Shown here: piece by piece, positions 16,000 to 25,584 of the stretch
Layout of the letters: every line of letters starts with the position of its first letter
Numbering within the stretch: the first letter of the stretch is position 1
Assembly: GCA_017624495.1 (NCBI GenBank)
Contig: JAGAMY010000038.1
Span: forward strand, 1-43,106
Direction: 5' to 3'
Length of the DNA: 43,106 nt
Origin: Lachnospiraceae bacterium
GTDB taxonomy: Bacteria; Bacillota; Clostridia; Lachnospirales; Lachnospiraceae
Program-made: the position numbers and the translations under genes
The notes under the pieces: model-generated
Database searches by the model: none
What the model was told of the DNA's origin: nothing
What the model saw: the letters and a program-made list of their open reading frames with translations, nothing else

Positions 16000-16572
16000 A
16001 TGAACGGATTAACCGAAATCAGATGGCATGGCCGTGGAGGTCAGGGTGCTAAAACAGCGGCACTGCTTTTAGCAGATGTGGCATTTAGTATTGGAAAATA
16101 TGTGCAGGGATTCCCGGAATATGGTCCGGAGCGAATGGGTGCACCGATTACAGCTTACGACAGAATCAGCGATACCAAAATTCGTGTACATTCAAATATT
16201 TATGAACCGGATTTTGTAGTTGTGGTGGATGATACTTTATTACATAGTGTTGACGTTACCAAGGGACTCAAAAAAGAAGGTGCAATTCTTATCAATACAG
16301 AAAAGGATAAAGAAGAACTTATTCCATTATTAAAAGGCTATGAAGGCGGTGTATATACCATTAATGCCAGAGAAGTCTGCATGAAAACACTAGGAAAATA
16401 TTTCCCGAATACACCGATGTTAGCAGCAATTGTAAACATTTCTAAGGTGATGGAAAAAGAAGTTTTCTTAAAAGAAATGGAAGAATCCTTAAAACACAAA
16501 TTTGCAAAAAAACCGGAAGTGTTAGAAGGAAATATGAAAGCATTACAGTTAGCATTTGAGGAGGTGCGCTAA
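16000..16572 (+). CDS. porG: Pyruvate:ferredoxin oxidoreductase (pyruvate synthase), gamma subunit
   Basis: A 190-residue subunit. EIRWHGRGGQGAKTAALLLA at the N-terminus is the signature of the gamma domain of 2-oxoacid:ferredoxin oxidoreductases, followed by PEYGPERMGAPI. This domain takes part in coenzyme A binding and complex assembly. It is the first of four genes in the order gamma-delta-alpha-beta. An AAGGAG site precedes the ATG; its stop overlaps the next start by one base (TAATG). The complex converts pyruvate and CoA to acetyl-CoA, CO2 and reduced ferredoxin in the cytoplasm. A branched-chain 2-oxoacid as substrate cannot be excluded from sequence. Confidence 0.9.
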   Translation: MNGLTEIRWHGRGGQGAKTAALLLADVAFSIGKYVQGFPEYGPERMGAPITAYDRISDTKIRVHSNIYEPDFVVVVDDTLLHSVDVTKGLKKEGAILINTEKDKEELIPLLKGYEGGVYTINAREVCMKTLGKYFPNTPMLAAIVNISKVMEKEVFLKEMEESLKHKFAKKPEVLEGNMKALQLAFEEVR

Positions 16573-16874
16573 TGGCATTGTCAGCAAAAGATATCAATGA
16601 TAATACAAAATGGCAGGATTTAACCGAAGGATTACAGATTTATGAGCCTGCCACATCTAAAAACTTTATGACAGGTGAATGGAGAACAAACACGCCGGTA
16701 GTAGACTGGGATAATTGTAGACATTGTCTGCTTTGTGTACCTTATTGTCCGGACAGTTCAATTCCGGTAAAGGACGGAAAACGTTTAGAATTTGATTATA
16801 ATCACTGCAAAGGCTGCGGAATCTGTGTACCTGCCTGTCCTTTCGGTGCAATTACCATGAAGGAGGGCAAATAA
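16572..16874 (+). CDS. porD: Pyruvate:ferredoxin oxidoreductase, delta (2x[4Fe-4S]) subunit
   Basis: A 100-residue ferredoxin-like subunit with two [4Fe-4S] motifs: CRHCLLCVPYCPD (about 51-63) and CKGCGICVPACPFG (about 77-90). These clusters pass electrons from the TPP site to free ferredoxin. The N-terminal 40 residues resemble the usual PorD extension. The start overlaps the porG stop by one base and the alpha gene begins one base after its stop, so the operon is tightly coupled. Confidence 0.92.
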   Translation: MALSAKDINDNTKWQDLTEGLQIYEPATSKNFMTGEWRTNTPVVDWDNCRHCLLCVPYCPDSSIPVKDGKRLEFDYNHCKGCGICVPACPFGAITMKEGK

Positions 16875-16875
16875 T

Positions 16876-18060
16876 ATGGCAATCAAAGAAAGAATGTCTG
16901 GCAATGAAGCCGTAGCATATGCAATGAAACAGATTAACCCGGATGTTATGCCGGCATTTCCGATTACTCCTTCCACAGAGTTACCGCAGTTCGTAGCTTC
17001 TTATATTGCAAATGGAGAAATGGATACAGAATTTATTCCGGTGGAAAGTGAACATAGTGCCATGAGTGCGGCAATCGGAGCTGAAGCAGCAGGTGCAAGA
17101 ACCATGACCGCAACCTCTTCTGCCGGTATGGCATTGATGTGGGAAATGCTTTATGTGGCAGCTTCAAATCGTCTGCCAATCGCACTTGCATTAGTAAACC
17201 GTGCATTATCCGGTCCTTTAAATATCAATTGTGAACATTCTGACAGTATGGGCGCAAGAGATGCAGGATGGATTCAGATTTATGCAGAAGACAATCAGGA
17301 AGCTTACGATAATTTCGTACAGGCATATCGTATTGCCGAGCACAAAGACGTTATGCTTCCGATTATGATTTGTCAGGATGGTTTTATCATCAGTCATGGA
17401 GTGGAAAATATCGAATTATTAGAAGACGAGAAAGTAAAAGCGTTTGTTGGGGAATACAATCCTGCACACTTCTTATTAAATGAAAAAGAAACTATGGCAG
17501 TAGGACCGTATGCGGTTACCAGTTATGGTATGGAATCAAAAAGAGCTCATGCACAGGCAATGATGAATGCAAAACAGGTGATTTTAGATGTTGCCGCAGA
17601 GTACGAAAAAATCTCCGGTAGAAAATATGGATTCTTTGAGGAATACTGCTTAGAGGATGCGGAATATGCCATCGTAGCCATTGGTTCTGCCTGCGGTACA
17701 GCTAAAGATGCCATTGATGCTCTTCGTGCAAAGGGTATGAAAGTTGGTTTATTAAAGGTCAGAGTATTCCGTCCGTTCCCGGGCGCAGAAATGGCAGAAG
17801 CATTGAAAAACTGCAAAGCCATCGCCATTATGGACAGATGCGAAAGCTATAGTGCAAATGGAGGACCACTTGCAGCAGAGTTATCCGCAGCCTTATTTAA
17901 AGCAAAAAGTCAGGCAGAAGTATTAAAGATTGTTTATGGCTTGAACGGAAGAGATTTTACCGTAGCCGATGCCACAAAATTATATGAAGATTTGGCAGAT
18001 ATCGCAGCAAATGGTAATCATGAAACAGAAGAATACCGTTACATCGGTTTAAGAGAGTAG
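16876..18060 (+). CDS. porA: Pyruvate:ferredoxin oxidoreductase, alpha subunit
   Basis: A 394-residue alpha subunit. ERMSGNEAVAYAMKQINPDV and PAFPITPSTELPQF mark the N-terminal pyrimidine-binding domain; ATSSAGMALMWEML and NINCEHSDSMGARDAGW are strongly conserved in pyruvate-type enzymes. The C-terminal transketolase-like domain has LLKVRVFRPFPGAEM. GGAGGG precedes the ATG. It binds TPP together with the beta subunit. Confidence 0.92.
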   Translation: MAIKERMSGNEAVAYAMKQINPDVMPAFPITPSTELPQFVASYIANGEMDTEFIPVESEHSAMSAAIGAEAAGARTMTATSSAGMALMWEMLYVAASNRLPIALALVNRALSGPLNINCEHSDSMGARDAGWIQIYAEDNQEAYDNFVQAYRIAEHKDVMLPIMICQDGFIISHGVENIELLEDEKVKAFVGEYNPAHFLLNEKETMAVGPYAVTSYGMESKRAHAQAMMNAKQVILDVAAEYEKISGRKYGFFEEYCLEDAEYAIVAIGSACGTAKDAIDALRAKGMKVGLLKVRVFRPFPGAEMAEALKNCKAIAIMDRCESYSANGGPLAAELSAALFKAKSQAEVLKIVYGLNGRDFTVADATKLYEDLADIAANGNHETEEYRYIGLRE

Positions 18061-18073
18061 GGGGGGCCAAAAC

Positions 18074-19006
18074 ATGAGTCAAAAAGGTTTTAAAGCAATA
18101 CAGGAAAGACCGGAGCGTTTAGCACCGGGACATAGAATGTGTGCCGGCTGTGGCGGAACTATCGCAGTAAGAAACGTATTAAAAGCCTTACATCCGGGAG
18201 ATAAAGCCGTTGTCGGCAATGCCACAGGATGTTTGGAGGTATCCACATTTACCTATCCGTATACTGCATACGAAGACAGCTACATTCACAATGCCTTTGA
18301 AAATGCAGGAGCAACCTTAAGTGGTGTGGAAACGGCATACCATGCATTAAAGAAAAAAGGAAAAATCAAAGACAATTATAAATTCATTACCTTCGGTGGT
18401 GATGGTGGAACATACGATATCGGTTTTCAGTCCTTATCCGGTGCGATGGAGCGTGGACATGATATGGTCTATGTCTGCTATGATAACGGTGCTTACATGA
18501 ATACCGGTATTCAACGTTCCTCTGCAACACCACAGTATGCAGATACTACCACAACCCCGGTGGGTAAAAACTCCAATGGTAAGCCACAGAGCAGAAAAGA
18601 TCTTGCAGCAATTATGGCTTCCCACAATATTCCGTATGTGGCACAGACCACATTTATCGGAAATATGATGGATTTATATCAGAAATCTGAAAAAGCCATT
18701 TATACACCGGGTCCGGCATTCTTAAATGTCATGGCTCCATGTCCAAGAGGCTGGCGTTATGATGCACCGGAAATTATTAATATCTGTAAAATGGCTGTGG
18801 AGACCTGTTACTGGCCATTATTTGAGGTTATCGAAGGAAAATGGAAATTATCCTATAAGCCAAAGAATAAATTGCCATTAGAAGAATTCTTAAAATTACA
18901 GGGCAGATTCAAACATCTTTTTAAACCGGAAAATGCGGAGCTGCTTGCTGCATTTCAGGCGGAAGTGGATAAGAGATGGGAAGAACTGCTTGAGAAGTGT
19001 GAATAG
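18074..19006 (+). CDS. porB: Pyruvate:ferredoxin oxidoreductase, beta (TPP) subunit
   Basis: A 310-residue beta subunit. GHRMCAGCGG and GNATGC carry cysteines that hold the third [4Fe-4S] cluster; FGGDGGTYDIGFQSLSGAME with VCYDNGAYMNTGIQRS is the TPP/Mg2+-binding motif, and the latter is typical of pyruvate-specific enzymes. A run of seven G forms the ribosome site. A terminator follows 17 bases after the stop, closing the operon. Lachnospiraceae usually carry a single-chain NifJ enzyme as well, so this may be a second, differently regulated pyruvate oxidoreductase; that is inference. Confidence 0.92.
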   Translation: MSQKGFKAIQERPERLAPGHRMCAGCGGTIAVRNVLKALHPGDKAVVGNATGCLEVSTFTYPYTAYEDSYIHNAFENAGATLSGVETAYHALKKKGKIKDNYKFITFGGDGGTYDIGFQSLSGAMERGHDMVYVCYDNGAYMNTGIQRSSATPQYADTTTTPVGKNSNGKPQSRKDLAAIMASHNIPYVAQTTFIGNMMDLYQKSEKAIYTPGPAFLNVMAPCPRGWRYDAPEIINICKMAVETCYWPLFEVIEGKWKLSYKPKNKLPLEEFLKLQGRFKHLFKPENAELLAAFQAEVDKRWEELLEKCE

Positions 19007-19023
19007 AAAAGTGCGTGGATGTG

Positions 19024-19063
19024 AAAAAAGGGATTAGAACAGAAGTGTTCTGATTCCTTTTTT
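19024..19063 (+). terminator. Intrinsic terminator of porGDAB
   Basis: AAAAAAGGGATTAGAACA pairs with TGTTCTGATTCCTTTTTT, all 18 positions paired with two G-T wobbles, around a four-base loop. Confidence 0.9.
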
Positions 19064-19077
19064 AAACGATTTTTTGC

Positions 19078-19106
19078 TTGTGAAAAAATGAGATTATGTG
19101 TAAAAT
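19078..19106 (+). promoter_or_regulatory. Predicted promoter of the GGDEF sensor gene
   Basis: TTGTGA, a 17-base spacer and TAAAAT, 45 bases before the start codon. Confidence 0.45.
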
Positions 19107-19150
19107 TAAGTTAATATAAATTAGGTCAAAAGTCCCAGGAGTGATTGCCA

Positions 19151-22100
19151 ATGAAAAAAGTAATAAAAAGAATGATAAGCAGCATATTTGTACTACTCAT
19201 AACTTTTAATCTATGCATAAAAAATCCAACAGACCTTTATGCAAATGCCGCAGGGGAAGCTTCAGAAGAGATTACGGTATATGCGAATATCAGTGAAGAT
19301 GTTATGCAAAAATATATAGAAGGTTTTATGCAGAAATATCCGCAGATTACGGTGAAATATACCTGTCTTTCAAACTATGAAGAGGAAATAAAGCAGAAAA
19401 TAGAAGCAGATGCATATGGCGATGTCTTAATGGTTCCGGGCTATCTCCCATCAGACGACCATAGTGAATATTTTGAGGCATTAGGAGATTACAATACTTT
19501 ATCAGAAAAATACAGGTATATAGAGAATTGTAAAGCAGAAAACGGATACATTTACAGGCTGCCGTCATTAGCCTATACCATGGGCATTATGTATAATGAG
19601 GATGTATTTTATAAGGCTGGAATCACGGAAATTCCTACAAGTATAGAAGGATTTTTATCCGCCCTAGAGGCGATAAAAGAAAGAACAGATGCGATTCCGT
19701 TTTATACTAATTATACAGATGCATGGGCATTATCACCCTGGGAAACTTTCCCTTATATTGAAATGACGGGCAATTCTGATTATCAAAAAAACTTATTTGT
19801 AGATGAAATAGAACCATTTTTGGCAGGCAGTACACATTATGAAGTATATGGACTTTTATATGAAATAGTCAATCGTGGACTTTCTGGTGATACACCGTTA
19901 GAAACAAACTGGGAAGAATCCAAAAAAATGCTGAATAATGGTGATATTGGCTGTATGGCAATTGGTTCGTGGGCATTGACACAGTTTGAAGCTGCCGGGG
20001 AAAATGGAGATGCTGTTGCATTTATGCCCTTCCCAAATGAAATAAATGGCAAACAATATATGACGATTACAACAGATTATTGTTATGGTATCAGCAAAAA
20101 CAGCCAGCATAAAGAAGCTGCAAGGGCATATATTGACTATATGTTAGACGAGTCCGGCTATGCATTAAATCAAAAGACATTATCCATAGTCAAAACGGAC
20201 CCTTTTCCGGATGCCTATGGTTCTATGGAAAATGTAGTCTTATATAGCAGTAATCCTGCCACAAATGAAAATAATGATAAGTATAACAAACTTTCTGCGG
20301 GTTTAAATTTAGAGGATACAACCGAAACGAAACGTATCATAGAAGCCGCTGCGGGGATAACCGGGGAAAGCTTCGATGATATTATGACGGACTGGAATAC
20401 TCGCTGGGAAGCAGAGAGAACATGGGAAGTAGAAGAGGGAAGAAATGCCATAACGCTTCTGGAAGAGACCATGATAGAAGATACTTACGAAGTGGAATTT
20501 TCCAAAACAGAGCAGTCATATTTGAAAGAAAAAGAAAGTTTAAAAATTGGTTATCTTAAAAATATGGCGCCGTTTCAGTTTGAAAATCACGAGGGATTTT
20601 GTGGAGTAGCTTCTTATATTTGTGATGTCATTACAGAAACCACCGGAATATCGGCTGAGTATATAGCATATGAAAATACAGGGCAGATGCTAAATGCTCT
20701 TGAAAATGGAGAGATTGAACTGGCAGCCGGAATGGAAAAAACAGCAGCATACAATGCAAAAGTGCAGTATTCTAAGGGATATGCTGACTATATGTATGTG
20801 TTAATTAAAAATGAAGCAGCCAAAGCAGATACCATTGAAAAAAATAAAATGGCAACCGTTAAAGGGGAAGAGAGCAAATGGAATACTTTAGTTCCAGCTA
20901 AAACGGTAGAAAATACATTGGCTGGCAGTATAAAAGCAGTGGAACGCCTTCAGGCAGATTTTACAGTCAGCAATTATTATAGTGCAAATTATTATGCAAG
21001 ACAGGAAAATTGCCTGCATATCATAATGATTCCATTATCAGAGGAAGGTACGCAGCACATTGGATTTGCCAAAAATGTAGACAGCAGACTGATTTCTATT
21101 GTAAACAAGTGTATTTACAGTATACCAAAAGAAAATATTCAATTGCAGTTATTAGAGTATTTAGACCCTGAAGCAGAAGAAGTAACATTAAAACGTTATA
21201 TTGAAGCGAATCCGTTTCAGGCATTAGCTGCATTAGCAATTGTTCTGCTTTTTATCTTAGCAGCAGTAGTATTTATTATGCGTGAAAAGGAAAAACGCAT
21301 AAAAGAACGTGCTTTAGATATGGAAAGATACCAGACCTTGTCTACGCTTATGGATGAGTATATTTTTGAAGGAGATTTTCAAAAAAAGATTCTTCATTTT
21401 GATAAAAAATTTTTGCAGGATTTTACTTTTGGCGGTAATATAAGCTGGGAAAGCTATCAGGGAAATGATCGGTCGCTGGCAGTATTTTTGCAGCAGATAG
21501 AACAAATCAGGGATGAAAAAAATGATATTTCATCGGAATTTCAGTTGGAGAACAGAGCTGGAGAAGTTTTGTGGTATAAGCTGATTGCATATACAGTGAA
21601 AGATTCTGCCGGAAATGCAATTCACCTGATAGGGAAAATGCTTTGTGTACAAAGTGAAGTGGAAGAAAAAATAAAAATACAGGATAAGGCAGAAAAAGAT
21701 CCATTAACAGGTATTTACAATCGTGAAGGCTTGCAGCAGAAGCTTGCAATGCTTTCTAAGCCCATGGGTACTTTGCAGGAGGTTACTTTAGCAGTAATGG
21801 ATTTGGATAATTTTAAAGGAATTAATGATACCTTAGGGCATGCTGGTGGAGATACGGTTTTACAATTACTGGGTGACACATTAAAGGACTTATACCCGGA
21901 AAAATCCATTGCTGCCCGTTATGGCGGTGATGAATTTGTATTATTTATCTGGAATACAAATGTGCAGGAAGCAGAAGAAGTTTTGAACAAACTGGTGACA
22001 TCTATGGATAGAGAAGTAGAATATCAGAACGTCAAAAAACATATATCCATAAGTCTTGGAGCAGCACATACAAAAACATATGATTCCTATCAGACATTAT

Positions 22101-22186
22101 TTGAGCAGGCAGACGAAACCTTGTATCAGGTAAAGAAAAATGGAAAAAACAGTTACAAGATGCAAGACAGTTACTGGAAATATTAA
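19151..22186 (+). CDS. Membrane diguanylate cyclase with two tandem solute-binding domains
   Basis: A 1011-residue sensor. Order: signal peptide or anchor (about 1-30); a type-1 sugar-ABC solute-binding domain (about 38-430; GIMYNEDVFYKAGI, then IGSWALTQFEAAGE); a second, type-3 amino-acid-like solute-binding domain (about 463-680; LKIGYLKNMAPFQFENHEGF); one membrane helix (about 690-710); a PAS-like region (about 730-835); and a GGDEF domain with DPLTGIYNR, DLDNFKGINDTLGHAGGD and GGDEF at 925-929. The cyclase looks active and lacks an RxxD inhibitory site before GGDEF. It should make c-di-GMP in response to an extracellular solute. A frame two codons longer begins with TTG; ATG with AGGAG nine bases upstream is preferred. 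It is transcribed alone, between two terminators. Confidence 0.88.
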   Translation: MKKVIKRMISSIFVLLITFNLCIKNPTDLYANAAGEASEEITVYANISEDVMQKYIEGFMQKYPQITVKYTCLSNYEEEIKQKIEADAYGDVLMVPGYLPSDDHSEYFEALGDYNTLSEKYRYIENCKAENGYIYRLPSLAYTMGIMYNEDVFYKAGITEIPTSIEGFLSALEAIKERTDAIPFYTNYTDAWALSPWETFPYIEMTGNSDYQKNLFVDEIEPFLAGSTHYEVYGLLYEIVNRGLSGDTPLETNWEESKKMLNNGDIGCMAIGSWALTQFEAAGENGDAVAFMPFPNEINGKQYMTITTDYCYGISKNSQHKEAARAYIDYMLDESGYALNQKTLSIVKTDPFPDAYGSMENVVLYSSNPATNENNDKYNKLSAGLNLEDTTETKRIIEAAAGITGESFDDIMTDWNTRWEAERTWEVEEGRNAITLLEETMIEDTYEVEFSKTEQSYLKEKESLKIGYLKNMAPFQFENHEGFCGVASYICDVITETTGISAEYIAYENTGQMLNALENGEIELAAGMEKTAAYNAKVQYSKGYADYMYVLIKNEAAKADTIEKNKMATVKGEESKWNTLVPAKTVENTLAGSIKAVERLQADFTVSNYYSANYYARQENCLHIIMIPLSEEGTQHIGFAKNVDSRLISIVNKCIYSIPKENIQLQLLEYLDPEAEEVTLKRYIEANPFQALAALAIVLLFILAAVVFIMREKEKRIKERALDMERYQTLSTLMDEYIFEGDFQKKILHFDKKFLQDFTFGGNISWESYQGNDRSLAVFLQQIEQIRDEKNDISSEFQLENRAGEVLWYKLIAYTVKDSAGNAIHLIGKMLCVQSEVEEKIKIQDKAEKDPLTGIYNREGLQQKLAMLSKPMGTLQEVTLAVMDLDNFKGINDTLGHAGGDTVLQLLGDTLKDLYPEKSIAARYGGDEFVLFIWNTNVQEAEEVLNKLVTSMDREVEYQNVKKHISISLGAAHTKTYDSYQTLFEQADETLYQVKKNGKNSYKMQDSYWKY

Positions 22187-22198
22187 GAATTTTTTAAG

Positions 22199-22239
22199 AA
22201 AACGGTTCACAATATGAAATTTATTGCGAACCGTTTTTT
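22199..22239 (+). terminator. Intrinsic terminator of the GGDEF gene
   Basis: AAAACGGTTC-CAAT pairs with ATTG-GAACCGTTTT around an AT-rich loop, with T6. Confidence 0.88.
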
Positions 22240-22252
22240 CTTATGCTATAGT
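22224..22252 (+). promoter_or_regulatory. Predicted promoter of the CPBP-natAB operon
   Basis: TTGCGA, a 17-base spacer and TATAGT. The -35 sits inside the right arm of the preceding terminator, a compact overlap of two signals. Confidence 0.5.
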
Positions 22253-22296
22253 AATCTACATCATTAAATTAACGGAATAAAGTGAGGAGGAAAGAA

Positions 22297-23262
22297 ATGA
22301 ATAAGTATTTAAATGAACCTACGGCGGTAAAAGAGGCAAGAGAAAGCCAGAAAGGACTGCATATTGTACTGGAAATTTTGATTTTTGTAGCTGTATTTTT
22401 GGTCTGTTCATTTGCACAGGGATTGATTATGGCGCCGGTAGAAATGATTTTTTTGTTTTCAAATGGTGATTATGTAAATGCAATGATGAGTGGAGACATG
22501 GCGGCTATTATGAATGAGTCAATGACAGCGGCTATGGACATGGCATCTTCTGACTGGTTTATGGCAGTATCATTATTTTCTACTGCTTTGATGATTATAG
22601 TGACTATGCTTTTTTGTAAGTTTGCCCAGAAAAGAAAGATGTCCTCTCTTGGTTTTGTAAAAAAAGGCGCAGGGAAAGAGTACATAAAGGGTGTTATTGC
22701 AGGATTTCTTCTGTTTTCAGCAGCAGTTCTGTTTTGTATTGTAACAGGAGCTTTAAAAATAGAAGGTTTGTCAGATACCTTTGCCATCGGTACATTTTTA
22801 TTGTATGTGTTTGGCTTTATGATTCAGGGAATGGCGGAAGAAGTGTTGTGCAGAGGTTACTTTATGGTATCCGTTGGCCGTCGGTATTCTATGCTTGTAG
22901 CAGTTATAGCAAATTCTTTAGCGTTTGCTGCGTTGCATCTGTTTAATGCCGGTATTGGTGTGCTGCCACTTATTAATCTGACACTATTTGGTATTTTTGC
23001 ATCGGTGTGTTTTATCAAAACAGATAATATCTGGCTTGTAGGTGCGATTCATTCGGTATGGAATTTAGTGCAGGGAAATGTATATGGTATCAAAGTCAGT
23101 GGTATGGATACACCGTGTACAATTTTTACATCTGCCATGACAGAAGGAAAAGATATTATCCATGGTGGTGCATTTGGCTTAGAGGGCGGTATCGCCGTAA
23201 CAATTGTACTTGTTATCGGAACGGTGATTCTGCTTATGTATAAGAAAAAAGAAAGTGTATAA
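22297..23262 (+). CDS. CPBP-family (CAAX protease/Abi) membrane metalloprotease
   Basis: A 321-residue protein with about eight membrane helices. The three CPBP motifs are present: EEVLCRGYF (EExxxR), FAALHL (FxxxH) and AIHSVWN (HxxxN/D). These glutamates and histidines form the intramembrane protease site. An AGGAGG site precedes the ATG at 22297. It is followed after 14 bases by an ABC exporter ATPase. CPBP proteins beside ABC exporters often process peptides or give self-immunity, but no peptide precursor is visible here, so the substrate is unknown. Confidence 0.85.
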   Translation: MNKYLNEPTAVKEARESQKGLHIVLEILIFVAVFLVCSFAQGLIMAPVEMIFLFSNGDYVNAMMSGDMAAIMNESMTAAMDMASSDWFMAVSLFSTALMIIVTMLFCKFAQKRKMSSLGFVKKGAGKEYIKGVIAGFLLFSAAVLFCIVTGALKIEGLSDTFAIGTFLLYVFGFMIQGMAEEVLCRGYFMVSVGRRYSMLVAVIANSLAFAALHLFNAGIGVLPLINLTLFGIFASVCFIKTDNIWLVGAIHSVWNLVQGNVYGIKVSGMDTPCTIFTSAMTEGKDIIHGGAFGLEGGIAVTIVLVIGTVILLMYKKKESV

Positions 23263-23276
23263 ATCTGGAGGTAAAA

Positions 23277-24167
23277 ATGAAACTTGAATTAAAAGACATA
23301 AAGAAAAGTTTCGGAGAAAAAGAAGTATTAAAGGGAATATCCTTTCTGGCGGAAAGTGGAAAGGCATTTGGACTTTTAGGACGAAATGGTGCAGGAAAAA
23401 CAACATCTATTCGTATTTTGATGAACGTATTTGGTGCTGACAGCGGCGAAGTTTTTATGGATGGTAAAAAAATTGATTATAAAAAAGTAAAAATTGGTTA
23501 TCTGCCGGAAGAACGTGGTTTGTATCCGAAAAAGAAGATTATTGACCAGTTGGTGTATTTTGCGGAATTAAATGGAATGAAGTATAAAGATGCCGTAAAA
23601 TCCATTGATTACTGGCTTGACCGTTTAGGAATGATGGAGCATCGCAATAAACGCTTAGATACGTTATCCAAAGGAAATCAGCAGAAGATCCAGTTGATAA
23701 CCGCATTGGCACATAATCCGGAAATTGTTATCTTAGATGAGCCATTTTCCGGTCTTGACCCTGTGAATGCAATGCTTTTAAAAGATGTGGTAAAGGAAGA
23801 GATTTCAAAAGGGAAGATTGTCCTTTTTTCCAGTCACCAGATGAATTATATTGAAGAATTCTGTGATAAAATTGCCATCTTAAATGGTGGAAATATTGTA
23901 TTACAGGGGGAGATAACAGAAATCAAGCGTAATTATGTAAGAGATAAGCTGATTGTGCGTTCCCAAGAATTAGATAAAATCAGGGAATATCTTGGCGCTG
24001 ACTGTTTTATGAATGAAGCAGGTGAGTTAGTAGTTCAGTTAAAAGCGGCAGAGGAAAAACAGAAAGTCATGAAGGATTTGACGGAAAAATATGATATTGA
24101 TGAAATAAAGGTATTTGAACCATCATTGAATGATATATTTGTTGAATATGCCGGAGAACAGAATTAA
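23277..24167 (+). CDS. ABC exporter ATP-binding protein (NatA-like)
   Basis: A 296-residue ATPase. Walker A is GRNGAGKT (about 38-45), the signature is TLSKGNQQKIQ (about 130) with the NQQK form typical of NatA/YhaQ exporters, and Walker B is VILDEPFSGLDP. A C-terminal DUF4162-like domain follows (about 220-296). TGGAGG precedes the ATG. It pairs with the permease that starts 14 bases downstream. Family members export Na+ or act in peptide/drug efflux in B. subtilis-type systems. Confidence 0.88.
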   Translation: MKLELKDIKKSFGEKEVLKGISFLAESGKAFGLLGRNGAGKTTSIRILMNVFGADSGEVFMDGKKIDYKKVKIGYLPEERGLYPKKKIIDQLVYFAELNGMKYKDAVKSIDYWLDRLGMMEHRNKRLDTLSKGNQQKIQLITALAHNPEIVILDEPFSGLDPVNAMLLKDVVKEEISKGKIVLFSSHQMNYIEEFCDKIAILNGGNIVLQGEITEIKRNYVRDKLIVRSQELDKIREYLGADCFMNEAGELVVQLKAAEEKQKVMKDLTEKYDIDEIKVFEPSLNDIFVEYAGEQN

Positions 24168-24181
24168 GGAGATAAGATAGC

Positions 24182-25429
24182 ATGAAACAGTTTGGAACAA
24201 TATTAAAGTTTGAATTAAAAAGTTATTTTAAAAATAAAGTTTTTGTGGGTCTTACGATTGCATTGGTAGCTTTGATTGCTGTTTTAATGTTTTTTCCAAA
24301 AATAATGACAGCTTTTGACAGTGATGACAGCGAAACAGAAGCAGCGGATACGGTTGCAGGAATGATATTGGTTTCTACAGAAGGCGTGGAAAATGCCGAT
24401 ATGATAGAAGAGGCATTTGCAGCAGCATTTAGTGATTATGAGGTATGTTTTACAGAGGATGAGCTTTCCGTTATAGAAGAAAAGGTTATCAATGGTGATG
24501 CTGAATGTGCGATTGTCATGAATGGACCGACATCTTATGCGTATTATGTCAATAACCTGTCCATGTACGATGGCAGAACAGCGGTTATAGATGAAGTGTT
24601 GCAGAATCTTCATCAAATGAGTACAATGTTAAGCAGTGGTTTATCCGCAGAAGAAGCAGTGGCAGCATTAAATGTGCAGATAGAGCACGAAACCGTAAGT
24701 CTTGGTAAGAATCAGGCGCAGAATTTTCTATACACTTATATCATGATTTTTGCATTGTATATGGTGATTTTGTTGTATGGACAGATGGTGGCGACAAATG
24801 TGGCAACCGAAAAAAGCTCAAGAGCCATGGAGCTGTTAATCACCAGTGCAAAACCGACAAGTATGATGTTTGGAAAGGTTGTAGCCTCCTGTCTGGCAGG
24901 GTTGATTCAGTTGCTGTTAGTGTTTGGTTCAGCCATTTTATTCTATAATGTAAATAAATCCTATTGGGAAGGAAATATGATGATTGCCTCGGTATTTGAT
25001 ATGCCGTTGAATCTGCTTATTTATATGCTGATATTCTTTGTTTTGGGATTTTTTATTTATGCTGTTTTATTTGGTGCGATTGGTTCACTGGCATCGAAAG
25101 TAGAGGATATCAATACATCCTCCATGCCGTTAATCTTGTTGTTTGTAGCAGGATTTATGGTGGTTATGTTTTCCATGACAGATGGAAATGTGGATTCTAC
25201 GCTGATGCGTGTATGCTCCTATATTCCGTTTACTTCTCCTATGGCAATGTTCACACGAATTGCCATGAGCACTGTGCCGTTTTATGAGATTTTGATTTCT
25301 ATTGTGGTGCTGATTGCATCGGTGCTAGGTGTAGGGGTGTTTTCGGCAAAGATTTATCGTGTAGGTGTGTTGTTGTATGGTACGACACCGAAGATTGGAG
25401 AGGTTTTGAAAGCGATGAAGAAGGCGTAA
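24182..25429 (+). CDS. ABC-2 exporter permease (NatB-like)
   Basis: A 415-residue permease. One N-terminal helix (about 20-40) is followed by a large extracytoplasmic domain (about 40-180) and then five to six helices. VATNVATEKSSRAMELLITS is the conserved loop of the NatB/YhaP group of ABC-2 permeases. It works with the preceding ATPase; the CPBP protease gene is in the same operon. Only about 20 bases after its stop the truncated palindromic repeat begins, and no terminator other than those hairpins is seen. Confidence 0.87.
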   Translation: MKQFGTILKFELKSYFKNKVFVGLTIALVALIAVLMFFPKIMTAFDSDDSETEAADTVAGMILVSTEGVENADMIEEAFAAAFSDYEVCFTEDELSVIEEKVINGDAECAIVMNGPTSYAYYVNNLSMYDGRTAVIDEVLQNLHQMSTMLSSGLSAEEAVAALNVQIEHETVSLGKNQAQNFLYTYIMIFALYMVILLYGQMVATNVATEKSSRAMELLITSAKPTSMMFGKVVASCLAGLIQLLLVFGSAILFYNVNKSYWEGNMMIASVFDMPLNLLIYMLIFFVLGFFIYAVLFGAIGSLASKVEDINTSSMPLILLFVAGFMVVMFSMTDGNVDSTLMRVCSYIPFTSPMAMFTRIAMSTVPFYEILISIVVLIASVLGVGVFSAKIYRVGVLLYGTTPKIGEVLKAMKKA

Positions 25430-25448
25430 ATGAAGAGCAGATGTACAT

Positions 25449-25584
25449 GGTGGATTCTTGCGCAAACGTCCGTGTTTGCGCATAACTACGTTTTTTAGAA
25501 AATGTAAGAAACACTACTTTTCACTACCAATTCCACAGAGATATTCCTCTGCCTGTTTTACAAATTTACGTTGTGATACCGGAT
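25449..25584 (-). repeat. Truncated palindromic element A'
   Basis: From GGATTCTTGCGC onward this matches 8261-8394 closely. It retains the hairpin TGCGCAAAC/GTTTGCGCA (25459-25482) with loop GTCCGT, one base different from copy 1, then the right arms and the ACCGGA-type end (25578-25584). The left half, including its long-stem partner, is missing at the natB end. Confidence 0.85.
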
